A DNA stretch of 64,000 nucleotides from JAEULH01 sp963789785 (GCA_963789785.1 CAWBNC010000043.1:124001-188000), one strand, 5' to 3'; counted from the first letter of the stretch, positions 30,211 to 40,741 are shown. A program made the numbers and translations. Notes: a model not told the origin generated them from the sequence alone.

Positions 30211-30318
30211 CGTCATTGCAAGGAGGGGCGGAGCCCCGACGTGGCAATCGACTGCTCGAGTTTTGCTCGCAGTTCTCGGGATCGCCAGCACTTCGCTGCG
30301 CTCGCGGTCGCGATGACG
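30211..30318. mobile_element. REP/MITE-like element, copy 2
   Basis: A 108-base non-coding stretch bounded by CGTCATTGC and GCGATGACG (8 of 9 terminal bases complementary). Its first 43 bases match the partial copy at 37-79. Elements with CGTCATTGCGAGG ends are widespread in proteobacterial genomes. It lies between mscS and a cluster of small or decayed genes. Confidence 0.55.
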
Positions 30319-30369
30319 AAGAGGGGTTCAGGGGAATCGTTGGTGTTTTAAGCTCAAGGAGGCAACCCG

Positions 30370-30546
30370 ATGCCGAAGATCGACAAGTTTGCCCACGCTG
30401 CAAAGGTGGTTGCCCTCATCTTGCCGCCCGTGATGATGTCGCTGATCGGATTGGCGCTGTCGCGGAAGAAGAACGGCGCGACAGGTCTCGCCGGCAATCG
30501 GCCAGCGCCGTTGTCACGCGCGACACGACGCACCGGTATGGGATGA
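30370..30546 (+). CDS. small 58-residue membrane protein
   Basis: An ATG at 30370 is preceded by an almost perfect ribosome binding site, AAGGAGGCAACCCG. It encodes a short charged N-terminus, one membrane segment (VVALILPPVMMSLIGLAL), then RKK and a basic, proline-containing tail, ending at TGA 30544-30546. I do not recognise a family. The strong start signal is the main evidence that it is translated. It lies between a REP-like element and a decayed antitoxin gene. Confidence 0.5.
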   Translation: MPKIDKFAHAAKVVALILPPVMMSLIGLALSRKKNGATGLAGNRPAPLSRATRRTGMG

Positions 30547-30582
30547 AGGCAATGGCACGCTCGCCCTTGGAGCAAGTGAGAC

Positions 30583-30799
30583 ATGGCCGACTTTCCACCG
30601 ATCCATCTGGGCGAGGTGCTGCGCGAGGACTTTTTCAAGCGCCGTGGCCTACGCCCCTATGCACAGCGCGCTGCGGCTCGCCCGCTATTTCGGGACATTG
30701 GCTGAGTTCTGGCTGGGGATGCAGGTGACGTACGACTTGGAGAGGGCGCAGGACGCGCTGGCCCCGACATCGAGGCCGCGATCAAGCCGCTCGCCGTAG
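30583..30799 (+). pseudogene. HigA-like antitoxin remnant
   Basis: Starts MADFPPIHLGEVLREDFF and GLRPYA, the HigA/VapI antitoxin N-terminus. The frame then jumps: ALRLARYFGT and EFWLGMQVTYDLERAQDALA follow in a second frame and DIEAAIKPLA in a third. About 30 codons, including most of the DNA-recognition helix, are missing between the first two parts. Unlike the frameshifts elsewhere in the window this is a true internal loss, so I call it a pseudogene. No HigB toxin gene is seen upstream. Confidence 0.65.
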
Positions 30800-30981
30800 G
30801 CGGCGGGGCTCGTCTTTGGTCTTGGCGAAGCGCCCGTCGTTGTCCGCGACGAAAGAGCGGTTTTCGTTGCCGATGATCTCAGGCAGGTTTGCCAACGGTC
30901 GCCTATTCCAATTCCAGTCGCCGCCGCGCAACACCGCCGCCGGCTGTCCGTGGTCGTGCGCCAGCCGCAGTCTGCGGGCGC

Positions 30982-31967
<986 letters not shown>

Positions 31968-31971
<4 letters not shown>

Positions 31972-32969
31972 GACCCGGCCGGCGAAGGCGAGGTGGAGGC
32001 GGGCCGGGAAGGGTCGAGCGGGTAGAAGCACCGCACCTTGCCGCCCCGGTCGGCCTCCAGACGCGGCTGCTCGACCCGGCAGCGGTCGGTGGCGTGGGCA
32101 CAGCGCGGGTTGAACAGGCACCCGCGGGGGCGGTCGTACTGGCCGGGGACCACGCCCGGTATGGTCGGCAGCCGCCTCTTGCCGATGGCGCGTTCGGGCA
32201 GCGCGTCGAGCAGCGCCGCGGTGTAGGGATGGCGGGGAGCCTCGAACAGCGCGTCGACGGAGCGCTCCTCCATGATCTGCCCGGCGTACATGACGACCAC
32301 CCGCTTCACGGTCTCGGCGATGACGCCCATGTCATGGGTGATCAGCACCAGCGCCATGCCGCGGTCGCGCTGCAGGCCCAGCAGCAGATCGAGGATCTGG
32401 GCCTGGATCGTCACGTCGAGCGCCGTGGTCGGTTCGTCGGCGATAAGCAGGCGGGGGTTGCAGGCGATGGCCATGGCGATCATCACCCGCTGGTTCATGC
32501 CGCCGGACATCTGGTGGGGAAACGCGCCGATGCGCGAAGCCGGCGCCGGAATGCCGACGTGGTCGAACAGCTCGACGGTGCGCTTGCGCCGGCTCGCCCG
32601 GCTGCCGCCTTCGTGCACCTGCAACGTCTCGGCGATCTGGAAGCCGACGGTGAAGCAGGGGTTGAGGCTGGTCATGGGCTCCTGGAAGACCATGGACAGA
32701 TCCTTGCCGATCAGTCGCCGACGCTTCGACGCCGAGAGGCCGAGAAGATCGGTGCCGGCGAAGCGCAGGCGTTCCGCCGCCACGCGGCCGGGGTAGCCGA
32801 TCAGACCCATCAGCGCCAGCATGCTGACGCTCTTGCCGGAGCCGGACTCGCCGACGATGCCGACGACCTCGCCTTCGTCGACGGCGAGATCGACTCCGTC
32901 AACGGCCCGGAACGACGAGCCCTCGGCGCCGAACTCCACCGCCAGATTTCGGATGTCGAGCAGAGACAT
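31968..32969 (-). CDS. dppD: peptide ABC transporter ATP-binding protein (DppD-like)
   Basis: A 333-residue ABC ATPase with Walker A GESGSGKSV, signature MSGGMNQRV, Walker B LLIADEPTTALD and the C-terminal extension CLFNPRCAHATDRC. Paired with DppF as the motor of a peptide importer. The ATG at 32969 overlaps the dppC stop by one base (TGATG). All five operon genes are present and intact. Confidence 0.93.
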
Positions 32970-33877
32970 CAGCGCTTCAGCTTCGGATCGAGGGCGTCGC
33001 GCAACCCGTCGCCCAGCAGGTTGAAGGCCAGAACGGTGACGAGAATGGCGAGGCCGGGAAATGTCACCACCCACCAGGCGCGCTGGATGAACTGAAGCGC
33101 GTTGGCGAGCATCGTTCCCCACTCGGGCGTCGGCGGCTGCGCGCCCATGCCGAGAAAGCCGAGCGCGGCCAGGTCGAGGACCGCGGTGGAAAAGCCCAGC
33201 GTCGCCTGGACGATCAGCGGCGCCATGCAGTTGGGCAGCACCGTGCTCAGCATCAGCCGGAGCGGCCCGGCGCCGCTGACGCGGCTGGCGGTAACGTAGT
33301 CCCGGGACATCTCGGTAATGACCGCCGCGCGCGAGAGCCGGACGAAGTGGGGCAGCTGGACAATCACCACCGCCATCGCCGCGTTGATCAGGCTGGGGCC
33401 CAGGATCGCGACGATAACGATGGCGAGCAGCAGGCTCGGCAACGCCAGCATCACATCCATCAGCCGCATGATCGCGGTCTCGACGACTCCGCGAAAGAAG
33501 CCGGCGACGAGGCCCAGCGCGATACCCGAGGTCAGCGCCAGCGCCACCACCAGAAAACCGATGGAGAGCGAGACACGGGCGCCGAAGACGATACGCGACA
33601 GGATGTCCCGGCCGACGTCGTCGGTGCCGAGAGGATAGGTGAGCGAACCACCCTCCGCCCAGAAGGGCGGCGCCAGGAACGCCTCGCGGAACTGCTCGTT
33701 CGGCGGATGGGGGGCGAGCCACGGAGCCAGGACCGCCACGACCGTCAGGATCACGATGACGGTGAGCCCGATCACCGGGCCCCGGTTGACGGCGAAGTAG
33801 GCCCAGAACTCGACCAGAGGATGAGGCGGGGCCGCCGCCGGCATCGGCGAGGGGGCGCCGAACTCGCCTTCCGCCAT
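32969..33877 (-). CDS. dppC: peptide ABC transporter permease (DppC-like)
   Basis: A 302-residue permease with about six membrane segments. It has the OppC N-terminal domain, the GTDDVGRDILSRIVFGAR signature and a cytoplasmic EAA-like loop (TASRVSGAGPLRLML). The ATG at 33877 follows AAGGGCGTC; a TTG upstream is less likely. It forms the membrane channel with DppB. A 115-base gap separates it from dppB. Confidence 0.93.
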   Translation of the reverse strand: MAEGEFGAPSPMPAAAPPHPLVEFWAYFAVNRGPVIGLTVIVILTVVAVLAPWLAPHPPNEQFREAFLAPPFWAEGGSLTYPLGTDDVGRDILSRIVFGARVSLSIGFLVVALALTSGIALGLVAGFFRGVVETAIMRLMDVMLALPSLLLAIVIVAILGPSLINAAMAVVIVQLPHFVRLSRAAVITEMSRDYVTASRVSGAGPLRLMLSTVLPNCMAPLIVQATLGFSTAVLDLAALGFLGMGAQPPTPEWGTMLANALQFIQRAWWVVTFPGLAILVTVLAFNLLGDGLRDALDPKLKR

Positions 33878-33992
33878 GACGCCCTTCGACAACCGGTGCG
33901 TCGCTCGGAGGGCCGTTGCTCATGGCCGCCTGCTCGCGGCGGCCTGCTGCGCGCGCGGCGGACGGTCAAGGGCATGGTTCGTCATCATCGCT

Positions 33993-35003
33993 TCATCGCC
34001 GGTGGCGGATGCGGGGGTTGATCAGGCCGTACAGCAGATCGACGATCAGGTTCACGCCCATGACCACGCTCGCGACCAGAAGAACGCCGCCCTGCAGCAC
34101 GGGGTAGTCGCGCCGACGCACCAATTCCACCAGCCACTTGCCCACGCCGGGCCAGGCGAAAATTGTTTCGGTGAGGATCGCGCCGGCAAACAGCACGCCG
34201 ACCGCCAGGCCGATGACGGTGATCACCGGGATCAGGGCGTTGCGCAGGGCGTGCAGGCCGACCACGCGGATTGGCGCCAGCCCCTTGGCGCGCGCGGTCC
34301 GGATATAGTCTTCGCCCAGCACCTCGAGCATGGAGGAGCGGGTCATCCGGGCGATGACGGCGAGCGGGATGGTGCCGAGCGCGATCGCCGGCAGGATGAG
34401 GTGGCGGAGCGCCGACCAGAAGGCTTCCGGCTCATCGGAGAGCAGGGTGTCGATGAGCATGAAGCCGGTCACCGGCTCGATGTAGTACATTACCGACAGC
34501 CGTCCGGAGACCGGCGTCCATCCCAATTGCACGGAGAAGAACAGGATGAGCAGCAGCGCCCACCAGAAGATGGGCATGGAGTAGCCGGTGAGCGAGACGC
34601 CCATGGTCGCGTAGTCGAGCACGGTCCCGCGCTTCACCGCGGCCAGAATGCCCAGCGGCAGACCGATGACGATGGCGAAGACGATGGCGCAGACGGAGAG
34701 TTCAATGGTCGCCGGAAAGAGCGCGGCGAACTCGTCGAGGACCGGCGTCTTTGTGACGATCGAGCGCCCGAGGTTCCCCGACAGCACGTCGGAGATGTAG
34801 ATGCCGTACTGGACCAGCAGTGGCTTGTCGAGCCCGAGCTGAGCCTGGTACATGGCATGGCGTTCGGGGCTGATCGCCCGTTCACCGACGAGAAGTTCGA
34901 TTGGATCGCCGGGAACGAGACGGATCAGCGCGAACGTCAGCAAGGTCACCCCAATGAAGGTCGGGATGAGCAGGCCGATGCGGGTGAGGATGAACCGGAT
35001 CAT
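33993..35003 (-). CDS. dppB: peptide ABC transporter permease (DppB-like)
   Basis: A 336-residue permease with six membrane segments; the N-terminus has VPGDPIE, and the EAA loop reads YIRTARAKGLAPIRV. It pairs with DppC. It follows the binding-protein gene by 58 bases in the same minus-strand operon. Confidence 0.93.
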   Translation of the reverse strand: MIRFILTRIGLLIPTFIGVTLLTFALIRLVPGDPIELLVGERAISPERHAMYQAQLGLDKPLLVQYGIYISDVLSGNLGRSIVTKTPVLDEFAALFPATIELSVCAIVFAIVIGLPLGILAAVKRGTVLDYATMGVSLTGYSMPIFWWALLLILFFSVQLGWTPVSGRLSVMYYIEPVTGFMLIDTLLSDEPEAFWSALRHLILPAIALGTIPLAVIARMTRSSMLEVLGEDYIRTARAKGLAPIRVVGLHALRNALIPVITVIGLAVGVLFAGAILTETIFAWPGVGKWLVELVRRRDYPVLQGGVLLVASVVMGVNLIVDLLYGLINPRIRHRR

Positions 35004-35061
35004 GGCATGATCGCGTTCCCGGCGGGAAGAAGCGGCCCTCTCCGCCGACCGCTCGCCGCGC

Positions 35062-36669
35062 CTACTCGCTCAGGTCCACAGTGTCGAAATGATGCCCGCC
35101 GAACGGGTCGATGACGAAGCCCTGAACGGAATTGCGCATGGCTTTGTTGGTCGTCGAATGGGCGATCGTCACCCACGGCGCCTCCTCCTTGAACACCACC
35201 TGCGCTTTTTCGTAAAGCTCGGCCCGCTTGCCCTGATCGGAAATCCGCTTGGCCTCCAGAACCAGTTCGTCGAACGGCTTGTAGCACCAGCGCGCCCGGT
35301 TGATGCCGTTCTTGGCCGCATCGCAGCTCAGCAGGGTATAGAGGAAGTTGTCGGGGTCGCCGTTGTCGCCGGTCCAGCCGAGCATGAAGGTCTGGTGCTC
35401 GCCCTGCACCGTGCGCTTGAGGTATTCGCCCCATTCGAAGCTGACGATGCTAGCGTCCACCCCCACCGCCTTCCAGTCGGACTGGATCATCTCGGCCATC
35501 CGCCGGGCGTTGGGGTTGTACGGCCGCTTCACCGGCATCGCCCAGATGTCGGTCTTGAAGCCGTTCTTGTAGCCGGCGTCGGCCAGCAGCTTCCTGGCCT
35601 GCTCCGGATCGTACGGGTAGTCCTTGATGGCGTCGTTGTAGGACCACATGATCGGCGGGATCGGGTTTTTCGCGACCTGTCCGGTGCCGATGTAAACCGC
35701 CTCGATGATCGCCGGTTTGTTGATCGCCATGTTGAGGGCCTGGCGTACCCGCTTGTCCGTCAGCGGCTGTTTTTCGGTATTGAAGCCGAGGTAGCCGATG
35801 TTCAGCCCCGGCGCCGACATCACCTTCAGGTTCGGGTCTTTCTTCATCCCATCGAGGTCGGCGGCATTGGGATAGGGGATCAGATGGCACTCGCCGGCCA
35901 GCAGCTTGGCGAAGGCCACCGCCGCATCCGGCGTGATGGCGAAGACCAGGGTGTCGATCTTCGGCTTCTCTCCCCAGTAGTCGGCGAAGGCCTTGTAGCG
36001 GATCACCGCGTCCTTCTGATAGTTGACGAGCTGGAACGGCCCCGTGCCGACCGGATCCTGGTCGATCTTCTCCGGCGTGCCGGCCTTGTTCATCGCGTCG
36101 GAGTATTCCTTGGACATGATGGAGGCGAAGTCCATCCCGAGGTCGGCCAGGAACGGCGCCTCCGGCCGGGTTAGCGTGAACTTGACCGTGTGGTCGTCGA
36201 TCTTCTCGATCGACTTCAGAAGCTCCGGGAAGCCCATGCTGTTGAAGTACTCATAGGTGCCGCCGGAGAGGCCGTGGTCCTGGGCCTCGGGCTTCCATTG
36301 CCGGTTGAACGAGTAAAGAACATCGTCGGCATTGAAGTCGCGGCTCGGCTTGAACGACTTTGTCGAATGCCACTTCACGCCCTCGCGGAGCTTGAAGGTG
36401 TATTCGGTGCCGTCGTCGGAGATCGTCCACGACGTGGCCAATCCCTGTCCGGGCGCGATCTCGGTGGTGCCGAGCTTGAACGCTACCAGCCGGTTCATGA
36501 GCGCGCGCGACGAGGCATCGAAGGTCGTGCCGGTCGTGTAAAGCGACGGATTGAAGCCTTCCGGCGAGCCTTCCGAGCAGAAGACGAAGGTCTTGGCGTT
36601 TGCTGCGGCGGAGCCTAGTGCGACGGCAATGGCGGTCGCGACAACCACGCCCAAGGTGCGGATCGACAT
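35062..36669 (-). CDS. dppA: periplasmic peptide-binding protein (DppA-like)
   Basis: A 535-residue SBP family 5 protein with a Sec signal peptide (AIAVALGSAAANA). RMAEMIQSDWKAVGVDA and the N-terminal TTGTTFDASSRALMNRL resemble dipeptide-binding proteins. It captures peptides in the periplasm for DppBCDF. GGGAGG lies six to seven bases before the ATG. It is the first gene of the five-gene operon. Confidence 0.93.
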   Translation of the reverse strand: MSIRTLGVVVATAIAVALGSAAANAKTFVFCSEGSPEGFNPSLYTTGTTFDASSRALMNRLVAFKLGTTEIAPGQGLATSWTISDDGTEYTFKLREGVKWHSTKSFKPSRDFNADDVLYSFNRQWKPEAQDHGLSGGTYEYFNSMGFPELLKSIEKIDDHTVKFTLTRPEAPFLADLGMDFASIMSKEYSDAMNKAGTPEKIDQDPVGTGPFQLVNYQKDAVIRYKAFADYWGEKPKIDTLVFAITPDAAVAFAKLLAGECHLIPYPNAADLDGMKKDPNLKVMSAPGLNIGYLGFNTEKQPLTDKRVRQALNMAINKPAIIEAVYIGTGQVAKNPIPPIMWSYNDAIKDYPYDPEQARKLLADAGYKNGFKTDIWAMPVKRPYNPNARRMAEMIQSDWKAVGVDASIVSFEWGEYLKRTVQGEHQTFMLGWTGDNGDPDNFLYTLLSCDAAKNGINRARWCYKPFDELVLEAKRISDQGKRAELYEKAQVVFKEEAPWVTIAHSTTNKAMRNSVQGFVIDPFGGHHFDTVDLSE

Positions 36670-36817
36670 CCATATCCTCCCAATCGACTTTATGACGGCG
36701 CACCGTTGTCCGGCGGCGGTTCTTAACCACCCATCATAAACCGTTTTCGCGTGGAAGCTTCAAAGACTTCAGATCGCCAGGCTCCGCTGGCGCTTGGTCC
36801 GAAGAGGCTCATCGTGC

Positions 36818-36856
36818 TTGTCATTGTCCGAATTTGGACATATAATCCGGATATGT
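36818..36856 (+). promoter_or_regulatory. promoter with embedded operators for the Xre-RES operon
   Basis: TTGTCA (36818-36823) and TATAAT (36841-36846) are separated by exactly 17 bases, a near-ideal sigma-70 promoter. The inverted repeat TGTCC-GAATTT-GGACA (36825-36840) fills the spacer. A second one, ACATAT-AATCCGG-ATATGT (36838-36856), covers the -10 region. Binding of the antitoxin here would block RNA polymerase. AGGAGG follows before the ATG at 36876. Confidence 0.7.
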
Positions 36857-36875
36857 ACAGAGGAGGCAGGAGCTC

Positions 36876-37403
36876 ATGGCTGGTCACGCCGACGCGGCGC
36901 GCAGTATTGAGGTTCCGGAGCAGGAGTTCGACCTGCGCGCCGTCACCCGCGGCGACCGCGCCCGGCTGAGCGGACCGGCGTTGCGAACCTTCGTCAACAT
37001 CGCCCGCGAATGGGATCTCAGCGAACGCGACCGGCTCGTCGTTCTCGGCCAGCCCGGCCGGTCGACCTATCACGGCTGGCTGGCGAAGGCGCAGGCGGGC
37101 GCTGCGATCGCCCTGCCGCTCGATACCCTGCTGCGCATCTCGGCGGTGCTCGGCATCTACAAGGCGCTGAAGCTGATCTTTCTGCGCGACGGCGAGGACC
37201 GGGCGTGGCTGCGGGCGGCAAACGACGGGCCGGCTTTCGCCGGTCGGCCGCCGATGGTCCTGATCACCGCGGGCAGCCAGGACGGCATCCTCCTCGTCCG
37301 CCGCTACCTGGACGCGTGGCGCGGCGGCCATGCCTCGACGCCCGTCACGGGCGCGGCGTTCGAGCACGCGCCCATCGCCGACGACGACCTCGTCTTCGCG
37401 TGA
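36876..37403 (+). CDS. Xre/MbcA/ParS-type antitoxin
   Basis: A 175-residue protein combining an Xre-like helix-turn-helix (about residues 40-75, including GQPGRSTYHGWLAKAQ) and a C-terminal DUF2384-type toxin-binding region (about 90-165). It neutralises the RES-domain toxin encoded next and probably represses the operon. AGGAGG is present 10 bases upstream. The stop TGA overlaps the toxin GTG by 3 bases (GTGA). Confidence 0.85.
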   Translation: MAGHADAARSIEVPEQEFDLRAVTRGDRARLSGPALRTFVNIAREWDLSERDRLVVLGQPGRSTYHGWLAKAQAGAAIALPLDTLLRISAVLGIYKALKLIFLRDGEDRAWLRAANDGPAFAGRPPMVLITAGSQDGILLVRRYLDAWRGGHASTPVTGAAFEHAPIADDDLVFA

Positions 37404-38092
37404 TCCTGCCGGACCCGGCCGGGCTTCCGCGAGCGGGTCCGTTCGCCGCGACTTGGCGGATGATCCCCAGCCGCTTTCCGCCGGTGCGGGCCTTCGAGAC
37501 CGTCACCGCCGCGGACGATCTGGAGGCGGTCATGGCGCTCGAAGGCTGGACCAATGACCGGCTCGTCCTCCATCGCGCAGCCCGGCTGCCGCGAGACCAA
37601 TGGGTCTGCGGTCGCGCCAACGCCAGCGTTGTCATGGCGGCCTTCCTCCACCCGTCGTTGCATGGCGCCCGCTTCAGCGACGCGACGATGGGGGCGTGGT
37701 ATGCCGGCCTCGCCGAGATGACCGCGCTCAAGGAAACCGCCCATCACCTGCGCCGCGAAGTGATCCGGGCGGGCCGCGACGAGATCGTCTCCCAGTACCG
37801 GACCTACCGGGCCCGCCTGGCGGGCAGCGATTATGTGAACATCCGCGGTCTTAGCGCTGCGGTGGAGCCGGGGGCAGGGCTCTATCGGCCCGACGACCAC
37901 GCCGCCGGTCAGGCCTTCGGCGCCCAGGTCCGCGCCTCGGCGTACAGCGGCATCGTCTATGCAAGTGTTCGCGATGCGGGCGGCGACAGCGTCGTCTGCT
38001 ACCGCCCGCGCTCGGTGTGCGACGTGGTTCAGGGCCGCCACCTCGAGCTGACGGTGCGCCCCGCCGGCCGGATCGTCGTCCGCCGCCTTTAG
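37400..38092 (+). CDS. RES-domain toxin
   Basis: A 230-residue RES-family protein. Members paired with Xre/DUF2384 antitoxins degrade or modify NAD+ (MbcT) or ADP-ribosylate targets (ParT). The N-terminal RMIPSRFPPVRAFETV and the GAWYAG...TALKETAHHL block with the conserved Glu are the family marks. The start is the GTG at 37400, overlapping the antitoxin stop. Intact frame; probably active when free. Confidence 0.85.
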   Translation: MILPDPAGLPRAGPFAATWRMIPSRFPPVRAFETVTAADDLEAVMALEGWTNDRLVLHRAARLPRDQWVCGRANASVVMAAFLHPSLHGARFSDATMGAWYAGLAEMTALKETAHHLRREVIRAGRDEIVSQYRTYRARLAGSDYVNIRGLSAAVEPGAGLYRPDDHAAGQAFGAQVRASAYSGIVYASVRDAGGDSVVCYRPRSVCDVVQGRHLELTVRPAGRIVVRRL

Positions 38093-38098
38093 CCCGCC

Positions 38099-38950
38099 TC
38101 AGCGGAACGCCGCCTTGCCCTTCATCGCCAGCGCGCCTCCCGCGTCGACGATCCACAGCGCCAGGGTGTCGGCGTCTTCCGGCTGGGCATGAACCGTAAA
38201 CGGCGCGGTGTCGATGATCGGGCGCTGGCCGCGGAATTCGAAGGATGCGATCGTGCGCTCGCGCCAGGACCGGACGGCGAGGTCGATCATCATCGTCGCC
38301 AGCAGCGGCCCGTGAACGACCAGACCGCCATAGCCCTCGACGTTCATCGCATAGTCGCGGTCGTAGTGGATGCGGTGGCCGTTAAAGGTGAGCGCCGAAT
38401 AGCGAAACAGCAGCGTCGGGTCGGGGGTGACCGTCTCCGAGAACGCGGCCTGTTGCGGCGCCGGCTCGCCCGGCCGACCGGAGACCCCGGGACCTGAGTC
38501 TTCGCGATAGACGATGTCGTGTTCGTCGACGATGCTCCTGCCTTCGCCGCCGGTAAGTTCGTGGCGTACGGTCACGAACACCAGCCGGCCGGTCCGCCCG
38601 GTCTTCTCCGAGACGGAAGAAATGGTTGAGATGCGCGATGCCGGCTCACCAATGCGTAAGGGCGACAGGAACCGGATGCGATTGCCGGCCCACATCCGCC
38701 TCGCCGTGCCGACCGGGGGCATGAAGCCGCCGAGGGCAGGATGACCGTCCCGGCCCAGACCCGAGCGCGGGGCGATGATCCAGAAGTAGAGCCAGTGCCA
38801 GAGCGGCGGCAGCGGGTCGCCGTCGGCCGGCTCAGGAGCGCCACGATCCAAGGCCGCGTGCATTGCCCGCGCCCGCTCCAGGCCGATGACTTCCTCACGC
38901 GTCTCCGTTCTTCCGATCCAGTCCTGCAGGGACGGTCCGCTCTCGCCCAT
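38099..38950 (-). CDS. FAS1-like/MaoC-type acyl-CoA dehydratase
   Basis: A 283-residue double hotdog protein. The C-terminal half carries the hydratase signature FNGHRIHYDRDYAMNVEGYGG and GLVVHGPL; the N-terminal half has LPPLWHWLYFW. It resembles mesaconyl-C4-CoA hydratase and related acyl-CoA hydratases of the 3-hydroxypropionate or ethylmalonyl type pathways, but the substrate is not clear. The ATG at 38950 is chosen; one at 38971 is possible. It is convergent with the toxin gene with 6 bases between. Confidence 0.8.
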   Translation of the reverse strand: MGESGPSLQDWIGRTETREEVIGLERARAMHAALDRGAPEPADGDPLPPLWHWLYFWIIAPRSGLGRDGHPALGGFMPPVGTARRMWAGNRIRFLSPLRIGEPASRISTISSVSEKTGRTGRLVFVTVRHELTGGEGRSIVDEHDIVYREDSGPGVSGRPGEPAPQQAAFSETVTPDPTLLFRYSALTFNGHRIHYDRDYAMNVEGYGGLVVHGPLLATMMIDLAVRSWRERTIASFEFRGQRPIIDTAPFTVHAQPEDADTLALWIVDAGGALAMKGKAAFR

Positions 38951-39375
38951 CGCTCTCACCCCGATCCACATGCTGTTCGACAGCTTATATCAGCTTCCGC
39001 GCGGTGGCCGACCCGGAGACCGCGCGACGGGGCACACGGGTCATGAGCCGCGAGAGGGTATTTACACCGCGCCGAGGATCTGAGGCCGGGACTCGGTCTA
39101 TTGACCAGTCTTCTTTTCTGTGTTCCTGCCGGTCTCCCTTCCGCGCCGTGGTGATCGGCGACGCGGACGGCGGTCATTATGTTCTTGTCTTGTTTGTACC
39201 CGTATGGAGCCGGCTGGGCGCCGTTTCAGCACGGACGTGACTGCGGACCCTCCTTCTGGTACTAATTTCGCTTGCCTGGCGGCGCCTTGTTTGCCGGTCA
39301 CTCCAATGCGGGCGTTCCGCCGCAAGCCGCCCCTGTCACCTTCCGCCCGAGCCTACGGATGAGCCAGACAGCCTC
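38951..39375. other. intergenic region without recognised gene
   Basis: About 425 bases between the divergent dehydratase and nucleoside-recognition genes. Short open frames here are rich in arginine and proline or cysteine and show no domain. I see no clear promoter or repeat. Confidence 0.4.
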
Positions 39376-40741
39376 GTGAACGGTATCTTCTTCGCCTTCG
39401 TGTGTCTCGCTTTCGCGGTCGGCGCGGGCCGCGAAGCTTCGCTTCGGCTTCGGCCTCGACGCGGACATGGCGCCGATGCAGGCACTGACCGCTGCGGTGA
39501 TCGACGGCGCCGGCAGCGCGGTTCACCTGGCGATCAACCTCATCGGCGTCATGGCCCTGTTTCTCGGCGTCATGAAGGTGGCCGAGGCGGCCGGTCTGCT
39601 GGTCATCATCGCCCGGCTCGTCCGCCCGTTGATGACCAGGCTGTTCCCGGAAGTTCCGGCCGAGCACCCGGCGATGGGCGCGATGATCATGAACATCTCG
39701 GCCAATATTCTGGGCCTCGGCAATGCCGCGACGCCGTTCGGCATTCGCGCCATGCAGGAGCTCGACCGGCTCAACCCGCTGAAGGGCACGGCGAGCAACG
39801 CCATGGTCCTGTTCCTCGCCATCAACACCTCGAGCGTGACACTGCTGCCGACCGGGGTGGTCAGCCTCCGCGCGGCGGCGGGCTCGCTCGATCCGGCCGG
39901 AATCGTGCCGACGACCCTGTTTGCGACAATCTGTTCGACGACGGTCGCCATTCTCATGGCGAAGCTGACCCAGCGTTACTGGCCGGCGGTGCCTGCCGCC
40001 AGCGCCGACGCGACGGCCATCAACCCAACCGTCCTCCCGATCGCCCACGCTAGCGACCGGGAAGACACCGCCGCCGAAGCCGGGTTCGAGGGCGCGCGCG
40101 ACGAGGGCGAGGCGCTGGCGGACTCGGATCGCGTCGCCGCGGGTTACCATCCCGCCGTCTCATTCGCCGTGCTTGCCGGCGTCGTCGCGCTCATCCCGCT
40201 GAGCGTGGTCTACGGCCGCGCCATCGCGCCGTGGATCATCCCCGGCCTTATCGTCGGCCTGCTCGGGTTCGGCGCCGTCCGAAGGGTGCGAATCTACGAG
40301 GTGTTCATCGAGGGCGCCCGGGACGGCTTCCAGGTCGCGATCCGGATCATCCCCTACCTGGTCGCCATCCTCGTCGCGGTCGCCATGTTCCGGGCGAGCG
40401 GGGCGCTGGCTTTGCTCATCACGCCGCTGGGCCAACTCACCGGCCCGATCGGCCTGCCGGCGGAGGCGCTGCCGATGGCGTTGTTGCGGCCGTTGTCGGG
40501 CTCCGGCGCCTACGGCGTGCTGGCATCGATCATCAACGATCCAGCTATCGGCCCGGACAGCTACACCGGCTACCTTGTCAGCACCATCCAGGGCTCGACC
40601 GAGACCACCTTCTACGTGCTTGCGGTCTACTTCGGCGCCGTCGGGATCCGCCGGATCCGCCACGCCATTGTCGCCGCTCTGACCGCCGATGCCGCCGGCG
40701 TCGCCGCCGCCGTGCTTATCTGCCGGATCCTCTATGGCTAG
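39376..40741 (+). CDS. nucleoside recognition domain (SpmA/SpmB-like) membrane protein, frameshifted
   Basis: A polytopic protein of about 454 residues with two 'gate' domains, as in fused spore-maturation SpmA-SpmB or YjiG/YjiH proteins. GNAATPFGIRAM and NTSSVTLLP (first gate) and SGSGAYGVLASII (second) are conserved. The GTG at 39376 starts MNGIFFAFVCLAFA; an extra base near 39438-39446 breaks the frame before AREA...FGFGLDADMAPM. An ATG at 39467 opens the remaining 424 residues, which might be translated alone. Transport substrate unknown. Confidence 0.75.

Noticed and set aside
30211..30318. tRNA or small RNA gene
   Set aside because: The inverted ends match a REP-like element also seen at 37-79; no cloverleaf or anticodon arm can be drawn.
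33600..33923. Longer start for dppC or a separate small gene near 33923
   Set aside because: The ATG at 33923 is in another frame; the ATG at 33877 has a good ribosome binding site and normal family length.
33876..35114. Plus-strand open frame opposite dppB
   Set aside because: Histidine- and aspartate-rich antisense frame without any domain; dppB is well conserved.
39004..39362. Open frames in the gap before the nucleoside-recognition gene
   Set aside because: Short, overlapping frames of biased composition with no start signals or domains.
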